From NCBI GenBank assembly GCA_037447655.1, contig JBBHKE010001275.1, forward strand, positions 124,001 through 188,000: a stretch of 64,000 nucleotides of DNA, read 5' to 3'. This DNA is from Zygnema cylindricum. Its lineage: Eukaryota > Streptophyta > Zygnematophyceae > Zygnematales > Zygnemataceae. Position numbers and translations under genes: made by a program. Of the stretch, positions 25,901 to 35,420 are shown piece by piece; position 1 is the stretch's first letter, and every line of letters begins with the position of its first letter. Below the pieces are notes generated by a model. The model saw nothing but the letters and a program-made list of their open reading frames with translations. It ran no database searches and had not been told where the DNA came from.

Positions 25901-28900
25901 ACAGGAAAGAGGCCTCGCTCTGCCATTTCTCTGCAAAGTGCCAAAGTTCAAAACAGTTCAGAAAACATATCGCCACCAATTCCTGCCCTCCTCTCCTGCA
26001 CCAGTTTCTGGCCTTAAACATAAAAAACGCATCCACTCCATCTAAACCCTGTCAGAAACACAAGAGCTAGACAAAGCACCTTCAGATACAACAAGACTCA
26101 GAATATTGCCACTCCCTTCCATCCTGTATGCTCAACCCAATATCCTTATACGCAAACCGCACTCAGGATCTAACTGATCCTTGCTAAAGTTATAGATAAG
26201 TTAAAGACCAACGTTACAGCGAGAAACGAGTGTAACTGTACAGTTTTCCCATACAAAGAATGCACAGATCTCACCTTAATTAGAGAAATTGACTAACAAT
26301 TCTTCAAGTCATCTCCCCATAAGAAGGACTTCGCAAGCTTTCAGAACTCATCAAAATGGTTGGGCAAGGAAATGATAATAAGCACCTTATCTCAAGTTTG
26401 CTGTCGCCACATCCTATCATACATATATATCGTGCCGGAGCATTCTGAGCAGGAAAAAGCTGACAGGCCCACTGGACAGCGCAAAAGCGAGCAGGATCTT
26501 CCGCCTGTACATTGCCCACTTAATTTAGAATCGAACGACAAAATGAACGGAACCAAATCCATGGTTTCTTCGGTTGCCCGGATTGCAAATACAAACTATC
26601 ATCCAAAGTACTTTAAATGTAAACCTAAAATGATCCACACTACTCACAGTGAGTGCTACACCAGGTCAAACATAGATTCCCAACCACCCATGTTTGCAAA
26701 AATTATCACTTCCGAAAAAAATACACCCAGATGATTCTAGTCAGTTACAAGAGAGTGCTCTAGGCTAGCCTTGGAATATTCACGACAGGTTCCCATCTAT
26801 GACTTTATTTAACAAAGTTACCACCAATTGTATCCCTACATCTGAGGAGATACAAGTACATACAACAACACTGTTGAAAGAACAATCACTAATTTACATG
26901 GGCCATTGTCTTTCATATTCCTTCATAGCAAAATGAGTATTACCGCTGCCACATTTTCTAGCAGAAGTGCTTCGATCTCACGACGCACATTATCTCCACA
27001 TTCCTGCAAATACATCACATGCGTTAGACAAGGACAACGACCAAGACAAAGACAAAGAAAAAGGGGAAAAACAAAGTAGAGATAAAATTGCCTATTCACA
27101 AACGTGATCGATGAAAAAACAAGAAAAGGAGATAGCATGTCCTCCAACAGATGTTTACCACCAAAACTGAATGAAGGTGTGATTGTACCATTGTTATGTA
27201 ATCTAAAACGAATATGAAATAGCCAGGGTTGTAAAAAAAGCCAAGAAGGTTAGACTGATGACCTTTCAAACATTTTGTAGCTATGGAGTTCCCATCTACT
27301 CTATAAATGGAAGGAATGAAAGCAATCCAATATCGGCAGCCTATATATACACCATAAAGTCTCTATACCACATGGACTTCTCAGAAAAGATGACATGGGC
27401 CAGTGGTTTACCTCTATCTGACATAAAAGAGAAACAAAGGAAAGAAAAGGAAAATCACCAACCTTATACGCTCCTGCGAGGGACGTCACAGCCTCTTGCA
27501 AAACGGATCGAGTGTGAGATGATTCCTTACGAAGAGCCTGGAATAGATTCACTGCCATTTGGGCAGACCCACTGAAAGAAAACACATTCAGAGATAGGAC
27601 AGAAACCGAAGTCAGAAAAACAAGACTACATCATCATGATCTTTAGGCTGAACGTTATCACAGCCTGATAACATGAAGAGAACGATAGGAAGGTCGCTCA
27701 TACAATGACATTATTTCTCTAAAGATTATCTTTTTGCCTCAAGGGAGTACTCATTGTGGGTTAGTGTAAAGGCTCAGATGTAAGACTGAACGCAAAAGTA
27801 GGAGGGCTGAAATTCAACAAGCAAGTACGAAGAGAGGAGTACCTGAATAGATGAGGAGCTCGTTGGGCCAGTTGCCCAATAGCCTGGAAAGTGAAAGCAC
27901 GGAGCTGTTGCACAGCCTTGTCTGACCAATCTCGCCCCAACACTAACATTTACCAGTAAAATTTACCATTATTATTTAGCATGCAACATTTATATTTGAA
28001 ATTATCATTAACATTAAAATTTACCATTAGCATTTAGCATTGAGCTTTAACATTAACAATCAAAGCGTTTAGCATTAACATTAACATTTACCATTAACAT
28101 TAAACATTATTTAAGGCAAACATCTATGGACCCTGAAGAACCTAATATTTGGCTTCTAACAGATAAACCAGCTGAAAAACACCCCCAGCGTCAAGCTTAC
28201 TACACTGCCCATCACTATTAGTGCACTAGAGTAGCGTTACAGATTCTAATCCCGCATTTACACTAATAGCAATGGGCAGTATAGTCCTGTCTGCCTCAAT
28301 TTCTTCCAAGCATCAACAGTTTTGGGCAAATTATCCTTAAATCAAAAGCTGGCAGCTGGTTCCTCAATCTTTAACAAGATAAGTAAACCTGAAAACCTGT
28401 TATTAGGATTCGTTACATTGACATTTGCCCTCACATACATCAAAGCATGTGTTTGCAAACCTGCCTTAACAAAAAGGACACCAGCTGAGTGCATACAAAA
28501 TGGAAATAACTTCCCCAGTCTGTCATTTTCAAGCTACATCTAAAAGTTTTTTCAGAAGGTGCCCATGCGATACTTTCTAAAGGAACTAATATGCAGTTGA
28601 ATGGAAACATGCCACAAGGTTGTCACAAAGAAAAAAAAGAATCGGCGTGAAACACTAAAACACACTTGAAAACACTTGCATAAAAGGCTAGGAGGTCCCA
28701 CAGGATAAGACAGGTAAAAACAAAAAAGATAACCAGGAGAAGTGTTAAAAGAAAAAAAGGAGAGGAAGCTTACCAGGATCATCAGCATCTGACTCTTGAA
28801 GTGATTTCAAAAGACCCGCGAGAATAACAGGAGCCATGGGTTTAAGCTGCTCCTCTGTTGCCTGCGATGCCGCACATATATGCACCACAACCACTACCAA

Positions 28901-31900
28901 GTTTACATTGAGTGAACCACCCAACACTTAAAAGCTCAAGATTTTGCAAGGGTGGGGGCAAGTGAGGCAATGAAATGGTGTTCCTTTCACTGCCCCATTT
29001 TTACATCGAGTGACCTCCTCAACACTTCAAACGCAAAGATTTGCAAGGATAGAGGCAAGTGAGACAATGAGAATCGCACAGTTCCACATGGTAAACTAAA
29101 AACTATAAAGTCGCTAATTTTATGCAAATCAAGACATCATTTCTGCAAATGTTTGCAGAAACTTAGAGACTAAAACTCTCGCATGCACGTGCGGACATTC
29201 CACTAAGCACCAAATTAAAACAAAAGGAAAAAGAAGGGGACGAAAACAGGGGAGAAGTGGAATATGAACTCACATGTTTGAAAACCCAAACCTGCAAGGA
29301 GCCCAACCATTCCACTTTAAATGAGTTCAGAAAGTAATGTCGCCATGTTTGGCAAGAAACAATGATGTCTGTGTTAAGAAAATAAAGAACACCACATAAG
29401 ACTCCCCTATCAGATAGCCTAAAGGAAACCAAGACTTTCTTGCTTGTCCAAAGGAGGTACAGGATAGTCAACTATTAGGATATAGAGGCATCCCAAATAT
29501 GTAAGCAGTAGACCTTCCTCTTTCGGAACCAAACAGCAAACTCACCGCAAACTCCATCCCTGCTTGCTTCAATCGCATTGTTGTGCCTTCACCTGCAGCC
29601 CTCAATTACCCGTGGTCCAGGGGTGTTGCAGGGAAAACCACAAAGAAAAAGGCTACAAAGGAAAAAACTACAAAGAAAAAGACCAAGCCTACCGTCACAT
29701 CATATCCAAAGCACCTTAAGGCATGCCATGAAATGCATAACTCTCAGAAAGTCACCTTCTCGTCACACACACTTCACTGCATTGCATCCAAGCAATTAAA
29801 TCGCCCCAAACAACAACTTAGTAACAACAGCAATACTGGAGGACACTGAAAAAAATATCGTTTCAACCCTCATCTTGCTATGTTATGTTTACTACGTACA
29901 AACTAAACAACTAAGTTTTCAACCGGAACCAATTTCCCAATAGAAAATGTATGAAATTGGGAGGTATTCAGTAGTCCACCACGTGCATGAAACTGTAGGC
30001 TGTGGTTTCCCATGACGGACCATAAACGGAGCCAAACCACTTGACAGATAAAAAATTTGTGAAATCGAAAGGCATTCAGGAATCAACAAGTGGATGAAAC
30101 TCTGGGCTGTGGTGTCCCGTGACGGACCATAAACGGAGTCAAAGACAACCTTCAACGTCGCAGGGAAACAATTGGCGGCTGCTGCAGAGTGGTTTAAAGA
30201 CGAAAGAAGACGCAATTTTAACGTGACACTCGCAGGTGTTTTGCGACTCTCTGCCGGAACAGAGCTCAGGCCAGAAGCACTGCCTGCAAATGTAGAAAAA
30301 AAAAGGTCTCAGCTCTCATACATTTTCAACCATTCCATGTGATACAACAACAATGTTTCAACAATGGAAGAGACTTCTGGTGTATGACCAACATTAATCA
30401 CCAACAGATAAAAAAAAGTACTTGCGAGAAAGTATTCTAAATATTTAATTTGACTTTTACATAGAAAATCATACACAGTAACATCTACGGCTCATTTGCA
30501 AACCCAGTAGACAATGCCATCAGAAACTGGCTGTGGCAAGAAAGGATAAAAGAGCCAAAGTCGAATTAGTGACTACTACAATGAGCAGGATTAAGCATGC
30601 GAGTATGGTCATAAGGTACTTCTTCCAAACGATTTGTTGCCAAGCATGGGAGACTGTGAAAAGTAAACAAAATAGCAATTCAATAGCACATAGAAAAAGA
30701 ATAGACAAGACCTTGATAAAGTCCAAACAGTTGGTGCACGAGGGTCAAATCCTCCAAGTTAACTGAACCCCCTTTCCGCTTCAACAGCTCCTCTCCCCTC
30801 TTCGAAACACGATCATCACTGCAAAGACACCAGAGCTTCAGCACCTTTTTCACAATCTAGAAACAGCCTGACAGCAGCCTCCTCTTTGACAAAGAATAAA
30901 TGCGAAACACTGCCCCGGTTTCGCTTCGGTCCAGGTAGACCCACAAGTGTTTGTTACGCATCATTTCAAGTAAACAAAATGGCGTGGAAGTTCAAATCAG
31001 CTGTCTTCATACGACTGCTTATCTTTTCTGACCATAGGTGCATGCGAAAACAATTCGAAATGCTAAACATTGTTTACCGCGTACAATACGAGTACTGAAC
31101 GGATATTTCGCGTTTAGTACACGTGATGAATGGAGTGCCAATATCTAGCATTTCCAATTTCTTTCACACCATTAAGCCTACGTAAGTGACACTTACCTTG
31201 CTTCTCAATAACATTTGAAAATACAATCTATTGGGTGTTAGGTGTCATCGCAAATACCTGTCCACTGCTGCAACAAGAAGCTGGAGGTAAAGATCGGCGC
31301 CTGAAAAGCCGAGAGAACAGTTGAAGTTGAGAAGGGCAATCTGTAAAACAAAAAGTCATTCACCGACCCCCATTTCAATCTCTTGTAACCAAAAAGAAGG
31401 AAAAAATATACCTTTAAAGACATTTTCAAGTTTTTGTCTCACCAGGCAAGAGCTCAACCACCTACTAGCAGCAATCTGAAGGAAAATGCTATGAAAACAA
31501 AGACACCAGTACCCTGTAGATCACATACAAAGCATAAAGCAAGTTCTAAGTATTAATGAGACAAGAACCTCGTTTTCCTAAGATCCTATAAAGCCATCGA
31601 TAATTGTAAGCACAGAACTCCCACAAGGAAACCTTCAGGCCAATCTATCCAAAAAAGAGAAAACAAGTGAAGAGTGCTTAGAGAATCTGACTCGTACTCG
31701 CATATTCTGTTAACCCATTTGTAGAATCACACACCTTCCTGGCCGTGAGTTTTTCCCCTCGTAGCTGAGAAGACTGCTTAGCATTCCCTGCAACTTGTTG
31801 AGCCTGTTGCAGTGACAGGCCAGGTGGAGGAGGGGTTTGCCTGCATACAAATGACAAGTTCCGTAAATTCATCTTTCCTTTCCATAATAAAACGAAGACT

Positions 31901-34635
31901 CTCAAGCACATACAAATCAGCGGGCATCTGCAATAATATTCGTAATACAAGGCCATATAGGACCCCAGACACATGGAACTAGAACATATTTATTTTTAAG
32001 CTCTGTGGGATGGCTATCTTAGGAACAGCTTATGGCGCCATACCCGTCTGCTTGGGCAGTTTGTGGGCGATAAAGCATTGTGTGAAGAGAAAACTCAAGC
32101 CACAATCTGGAATCATGTCCCTGTTTAAGAAAAGAAAACTTTTCTGCCAGCTTTTCAATGTTTCCAGCTCCTCTCTCAACGCCATAGGACTCCAAGGCCT
32201 GTGAAACAACATCCCACGATTCAGAACCTTATTTTTATCATCTTATTTTTCCAAAGATCCAGCTTAGAACCTCATCTCAACTGGTTTCTGGTAAGTAAAG
32301 TTGGTGCTGTAAAATTCACATTTCAGAAAGAGAATTTTGAACACTCCATGGTCTTGGAAAAAGTGCCAAATAACGGAAATAGCAGGAAAATAGTAAGAAT
32401 AAGTGATCCGCTTTAACTGCCGGGTGATCCAGAAACCCCATGAAACCAAAAATTACACATACCTTCAAGACAAGCACTAAGGCCCTCAATCATAACAGTA
32501 AAATGATATCTTAACATGAGAAGACTGTATACGCTCCTTCACGAAAACGAAGAACGCACAAGCCATTAGGTGACAACTGATGAGAAATATCCAAGTCATT
32601 CAAATGAATGCACCATTGATGACTCCTTCAACAGCAGACGAGGCAAAACAACAGGAGAAAGAAAACAAGAGACTAAACATAGGCATATCAGTAAACAGCA
32701 GCTTACTCCTTGTCTAAGAAAATTCTCGTCACAACGGGCATTCTTTCATGATCAACCACTCTTTTCAGTCCCTCTACCGAATAAGAATCATCATTCTTAA
32801 CCACGATACTCTAACAAAACACCTTTGGAAAATATACTGCGTCCGTGCAATTCACATATGTCTCCACAGAAAACATCTTTGCAATACGGAGTGTTATTCC
32901 TGGCAAATCCTTTGAAACATAAAAATTTGATACCATGAATAGGTACCCCTGAATCTCGTGATGTTTCCACCTGCTCAAGCGTGTTAAAGAAGCCACAAAA
33001 CAGCAAATACCCTTGCTTCGTTGAAAATGGAGTGATTCCAATAAATTATAAGAGTAATTTAAAGCCATAGATTACCGCAGCAGCACATCGAAGAAACATT
33101 CCCTGATGCTGAGGAGGTCGGGTGGCGAGGCCTTCAAGAATATCCGGAAGCACAGCTTCACAAATGTCGGTGTTTGACCTCTCAAATGCCATTTCCGTGT
33201 ATACCTGGCACCAGCACATATTCAGACTGTTAACTGCTAGCCATGAAAACTATGAATTGCTAAGGTACACATATTTCACAAATCCCCCTACCTTTATTTG
33301 GAAAACAACGTTGATCCAAAAAGCAGATGAGAAAGGCTAATTTTAAAATCGTTCTCAAAAACGCATTTGACACAAGATAAACGAACAAAAAGACAAAATT
33401 GATGGGAAAAGCAGAGCCCACTGAAATTGCCAGTCAGTTCAAGAGTCTGGCAGCAACGATTCACTAAACTCACTACCACGCTTACAGACCAGACTCTACC
33501 AAAAAAAGAATGCGAACCAATGATGATACACATATGTCCGACTAACCATAGACTGCCAACATACAATGAACAAGCCCATAACCTGTTAAAAGTAAATCCT
33601 ACATACTCGCAACCTCAAAGCTCTCTCGTGTTAGCATTTGGAAAGACAGTGAAAAGAAAAAATAACTCACAAACAATGTAAATTCCAACTCACAAATTAC
33701 CAAAAATATTCTGCAGTCTAAAATGTCCTACTGTCTCTGTCCCACATCTAAGATGTAACAAAAATCTTTGGCATGGTAGTGCAATTTTTGTTTGTTCAAC
33801 CATAGTATATAGTAAATACCATGGCAAAATTGAAGACCATTGGTACGGCTGCTGATGCTGGGGATCTGTAAAGAGCTAAAAGCTCGACCAGAGGCAGTTT
33901 GATGTGAGAGTGATCGCGAATTCGCTTATTGACATGAGTGAGCATCTCCATGACCTGTTACAATCACAGTAGCCAATGACAAATCTCCCCATATGAGCAA
34001 GAACTAATGGATTTGCAGGAAATTGGTAATATAGATTCTCTATTCTTGAGTGAAATATCCATAAAATCATCTTTAAAATCATCAAAAAAATTGACCTGGC
34101 GGCCCGATAATAAAAGTCCCACATTCACTTTACACACCCTTGGAACCTGTGATGTGTCGTTTCTGCAAACATTTCCTTGTCTCTTTCAATTCACATGCCT
34201 TGCGTAAAGAAGCTTTAAGCTGGTTGATTGGAAGCAAACTCTCCAGCTTCAAAATCAGAAAAGACCTAACAACGACAGAAAACGATGAAGATTGAACGGC
34301 ACTCTTATAAACAATACAGTTCTTCATCAACGTGACAAACAAAGCAATCCAAAATCCAATTTATTTTGAAAAATGTGTGACTCGTTTTAAACATTGCACT
34401 ATAAAACAAGTTCACAAATTTCAAAGCAAATTTCAAATCTACCCGTGTTTGAAATCTGAAGAATTACCTTTTTCCTGGAAGCTTCATGTGGAGAAGCAAG
34501 TCTTGCAATAGCCAATGGCAACAATTTACTAAGAACTTTCCCCAGCTTTTCGTCTTCAGTGAGAGCTAAACGAGTGAGCAAACGATCCAAACTGGCTACT
34601 TCCTCATCAGCGCTCACTATATTTCCTGTACTCAT
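10912..34635 (-). CDS. ECM29: Proteasome adaptor and scaffold protein ECM29
   Basis: ECM29 is a HEAT-repeat protein that clips the 19S cap to the 20S core of the 26S proteasome and links it to other compartments. Thirty-eight exons join with matching phases into 1860 residues, close to the Arabidopsis and human lengths (about 1830-1845): 34635-34468, 33954-33820, 33204-33076, 32198-32044, 31840-31735, 31340-31258, 30818-30712, 30283-30128, 29592-29546, 29291-29274, 28861-28774, 27942-27843, 27571-27463, 27003-26944, 26504-26386, 25930-25546, 24852-24662, 23750-23678, 22899-22507, 21934-21575, 21163-20996, 20639-20487, 20216-20010, 19664-19650, 19420-19325, 19181-18918, 18494-18396, 17593-17409, 17296-17212, 16498-16245, 15884-15731, 15082-14969, 14612-14433, 13854-13752, 12875-12696, 11794-11721, 11404-11327, 11103-10912. 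Diagnostic family stretches include [16 protein letters not shown] (N-terminal Ecm29 domain), [74 protein letters not shown] and [17 protein letters not shown]. The start is MSTGN at 34635, 9-12 residues before the conserved block. Confidence 0.96.
11196..11257. repeat. (ACAGAA)n-like microsatellite in an ECM29 intron
   Basis: Imperfect repeats of ACAGAA/ACAAGA end in an A-rich run, inside the intron between the last two exons of ECM29. Confidence 0.8.
12440..12650. repeat. Fragment of an inverted-repeat element in an ECM29 intron
   Basis: The segment with ACCGCCAATTGGAAGGTAAG, a conserved CGCAACCATC block and TCCGACAAGTGTGCAC matches the interior of the element at 51854-52042. I could not find clean termini, so this is probably a decayed copy. 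It lies just 3' of the exon at 12696-12875. Confidence 0.5.
13360..13620. repeat. GA-rich microsatellites and a 20-base A run in an ECM29 intron
   Basis: GGGAGA/GAGAGA runs lie near 13365-13415 and 13516-13536, followed by about 20 A from 13600. The intronic reading frames here on both strands are products of this low complexity. Confidence 0.85.
13897..14099. mobile_element. Inverted-repeat element (about 203 bp) in an ECM29 intron
   Basis: The left end CACTCTCTATCGCTATTAGT and the right end (complement CACTGCCCATTTCTATTAGT) belong to the TA-inserting family. TA follows the right end, but the left flanking dinucleotide reads GA and has probably mutated. The interior shares a TGGACAATTT-CAGC-CACTC block with the element at about 15145-15363. 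Confidence 0.75.
15145..15363. mobile_element. Diverged inverted-repeat element in an ECM29 intron
   Basis: The right end GCTGATAACGACTCACGGTG followed by TA is clear. The left end, CGTGTATCAGTATTAACGTT, is an eroded match. The interior resembles the element at 13897-14099, so both are copies of one subfamily. The left border is approximate. Confidence 0.6.
19650..19664 (-). other. ECM29: 15-nt microexon of ECM29 (KVLQS)
   Basis: Five codons lie between a TTTGCAG acceptor and a GTAAAG donor. They restore exactly the 11-residue spacing seen in homologues between the lysine-rich loop (PKKTID) and DLLxxxGSRLW. Without this exon the protein would be five residues short at a conserved position. 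The upstream exon ends at a weak donor (GTCAAA at 20009), which leaves some doubt. Confidence 0.7.
20239..20402. repeat. Intronic minisatellite, about 31 bp x 5
   Basis: Units of the form GAAGATAAACAATTGAATC plus AAATTATGTG repeat about five times in the ECM29 intron directly upstream, in genomic coordinates, of the exon at 20010-20216. Confidence 0.85.
24430..24650. mobile_element. Eroded inverted-repeat element in an ECM29 intron
   Basis: The ends AACATGAATCATTATCAGCG and CTAATAGCAATTCAGGATG are diverged versions of the CACCGTGAATCGCTATTAGC terminus. The interior, with an AATAAGTATGAGAATCGTTT block and ATTCTGAACCGC, matches the copy at 43188-43352 in the neighbouring gene. Borders are approximate. 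Confidence 0.55.
27945..28110. repeat. Degenerate (TTAACATTTACCA)n repeat in an ECM29 intron
   Basis: Hexamer-based units ATTAAC, ATTTACC and ATTTAGC repeat imperfectly for about 165 bp, starting directly beside the exon boundary at 27942. Confidence 0.8.
28203..28281. mobile_element. Very short (79 bp) inverted-repeat element in an ECM29 intron
   Basis: The left end is CACTGCCCATCACTATTAGT and the right end CACTAATAGCAATGGGCAGT-A. TA flanks both sides (28201-28202 and 28282-28283). The two termini make up most of its length. It is probably the smallest deletion derivative of the TA-inserting family in this window. Confidence 0.8.
29274..29291 (-). other. ECM29: 18-nt microexon of ECM29 (VWVFKH)
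   Basis: Six codons sit between a CTCCTTGCAG acceptor and a GTGAGT donor. VWVFKH is among the most conserved hexapeptides of plant ECM29, and the flanking exons end in GMEFA and begin with ATEEQLKPM, so the join reproduces the family sequence without a gap. It corresponds to residues 363-368. Confidence 0.93.
29935..30148. repeat. 107-bp tandem duplication spanning an ECM29 splice donor
   Basis: Two copies with a period of 107 bp (roughly 80% identical by eye) share, on the minus strand, the core CTCCGTTTATGGTCCGTCA. The upstream copy carries the real donor of the exon at 30128-30283. The other copy lies wholly in the intron and carries a decoy donor in the same context. Confidence 0.85.
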
Positions 34636-35420
34636 GTTGTCCTGCAAATTATATGTTTTGTGTCTTATGTTTTTCCTTCAAATTACACCTAATTTGATGA
34701 AGATATACAACTAACTGCGCAGTAAAATATAAATATGCAAAAGATGTTTCCCTTTCTGAAAATATTTTCCTTTAATAACTGTAACCTCTCCCCACCTAGA
34801 GATGGTGCAAACTTTCGATTCAAAATTGCTAGCGTTAACCACCATGAAAAGCAACAATGTGTTGGAAGGACATGGAAAAATGGAACGCCAACTGCGAGGT
34901 ACGTACCGTACCGTTCGCAAACGCTCTTGGTGGACTGCCCGACCGATACGACGGCGATACGGCACAACACGACCTTCTGCAGTTCGACGGATACAGTAGT
35001 TGTTAGACAGTTCTGAGTTGACAAAATGTGCGGAAGTTCTAGTCCGGAGTCCGCAAACCTGCCGGAAATTTGAAATACGGTAACATGGGTGAAACCGGGC
35101 CATTTTGAATACTGTACGAGTATTGTTTGCAGCATTCGCGCTGAATTTCCGCATGCAACTTCAAGATTTCAATACCGTACAGCGAGATCTTTCCGGCACT
35201 CGCACTGAATTTCCGCACGGACTGGAGTTTCTGCACGTCCGCACTCTACAACTCGCAAAGTCAAAATTGAAATGTGGGCCTGCAACTTCAAGGTCCACAC
35301 TCTCCTCCCCAAAGCCTGAAGATTCTGGAATAAGAGTTGCAGCAAGTATTGATTTTCAGTTTGGGATCTAGAAAAACACACATATTATATATACTTATTG
35401 GTTATCTCGTGTGTAGAAAC
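34636..35420. promoter_or_regulatory. Shared upstream region between ECM29 and glucosidase II beta
   Basis: The two start codons are 785 bp apart on opposite strands, so both promoters and both 5' leaders must lie here. The middle (about 34.88-35.3 kb) is richer in C+G and CpG than the surroundings. It holds diverged direct repeats of a TTCGCGCTGAATTTCCGCA-type motif near 35136 and 35198. I do not recognise a TATA box with confidence. Confidence 0.6.

Noticed and set aside
27945-28110. CRISPR-like or other regularly spaced array
   Set aside because: The units are contiguous degenerate hexamers without spacers, in an intron of a eukaryotic gene.
10912-34635. First impression that the long minus-strand HEAT-repeat gene is GCN1 (ILITYHIA)
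   Set aside because: The N-terminus ([16 protein letters not shown]) and many internal blocks match ECM29, not GCN1, and the assembled 1860 residues fit ECM29 rather than the roughly 2600 of GCN1.
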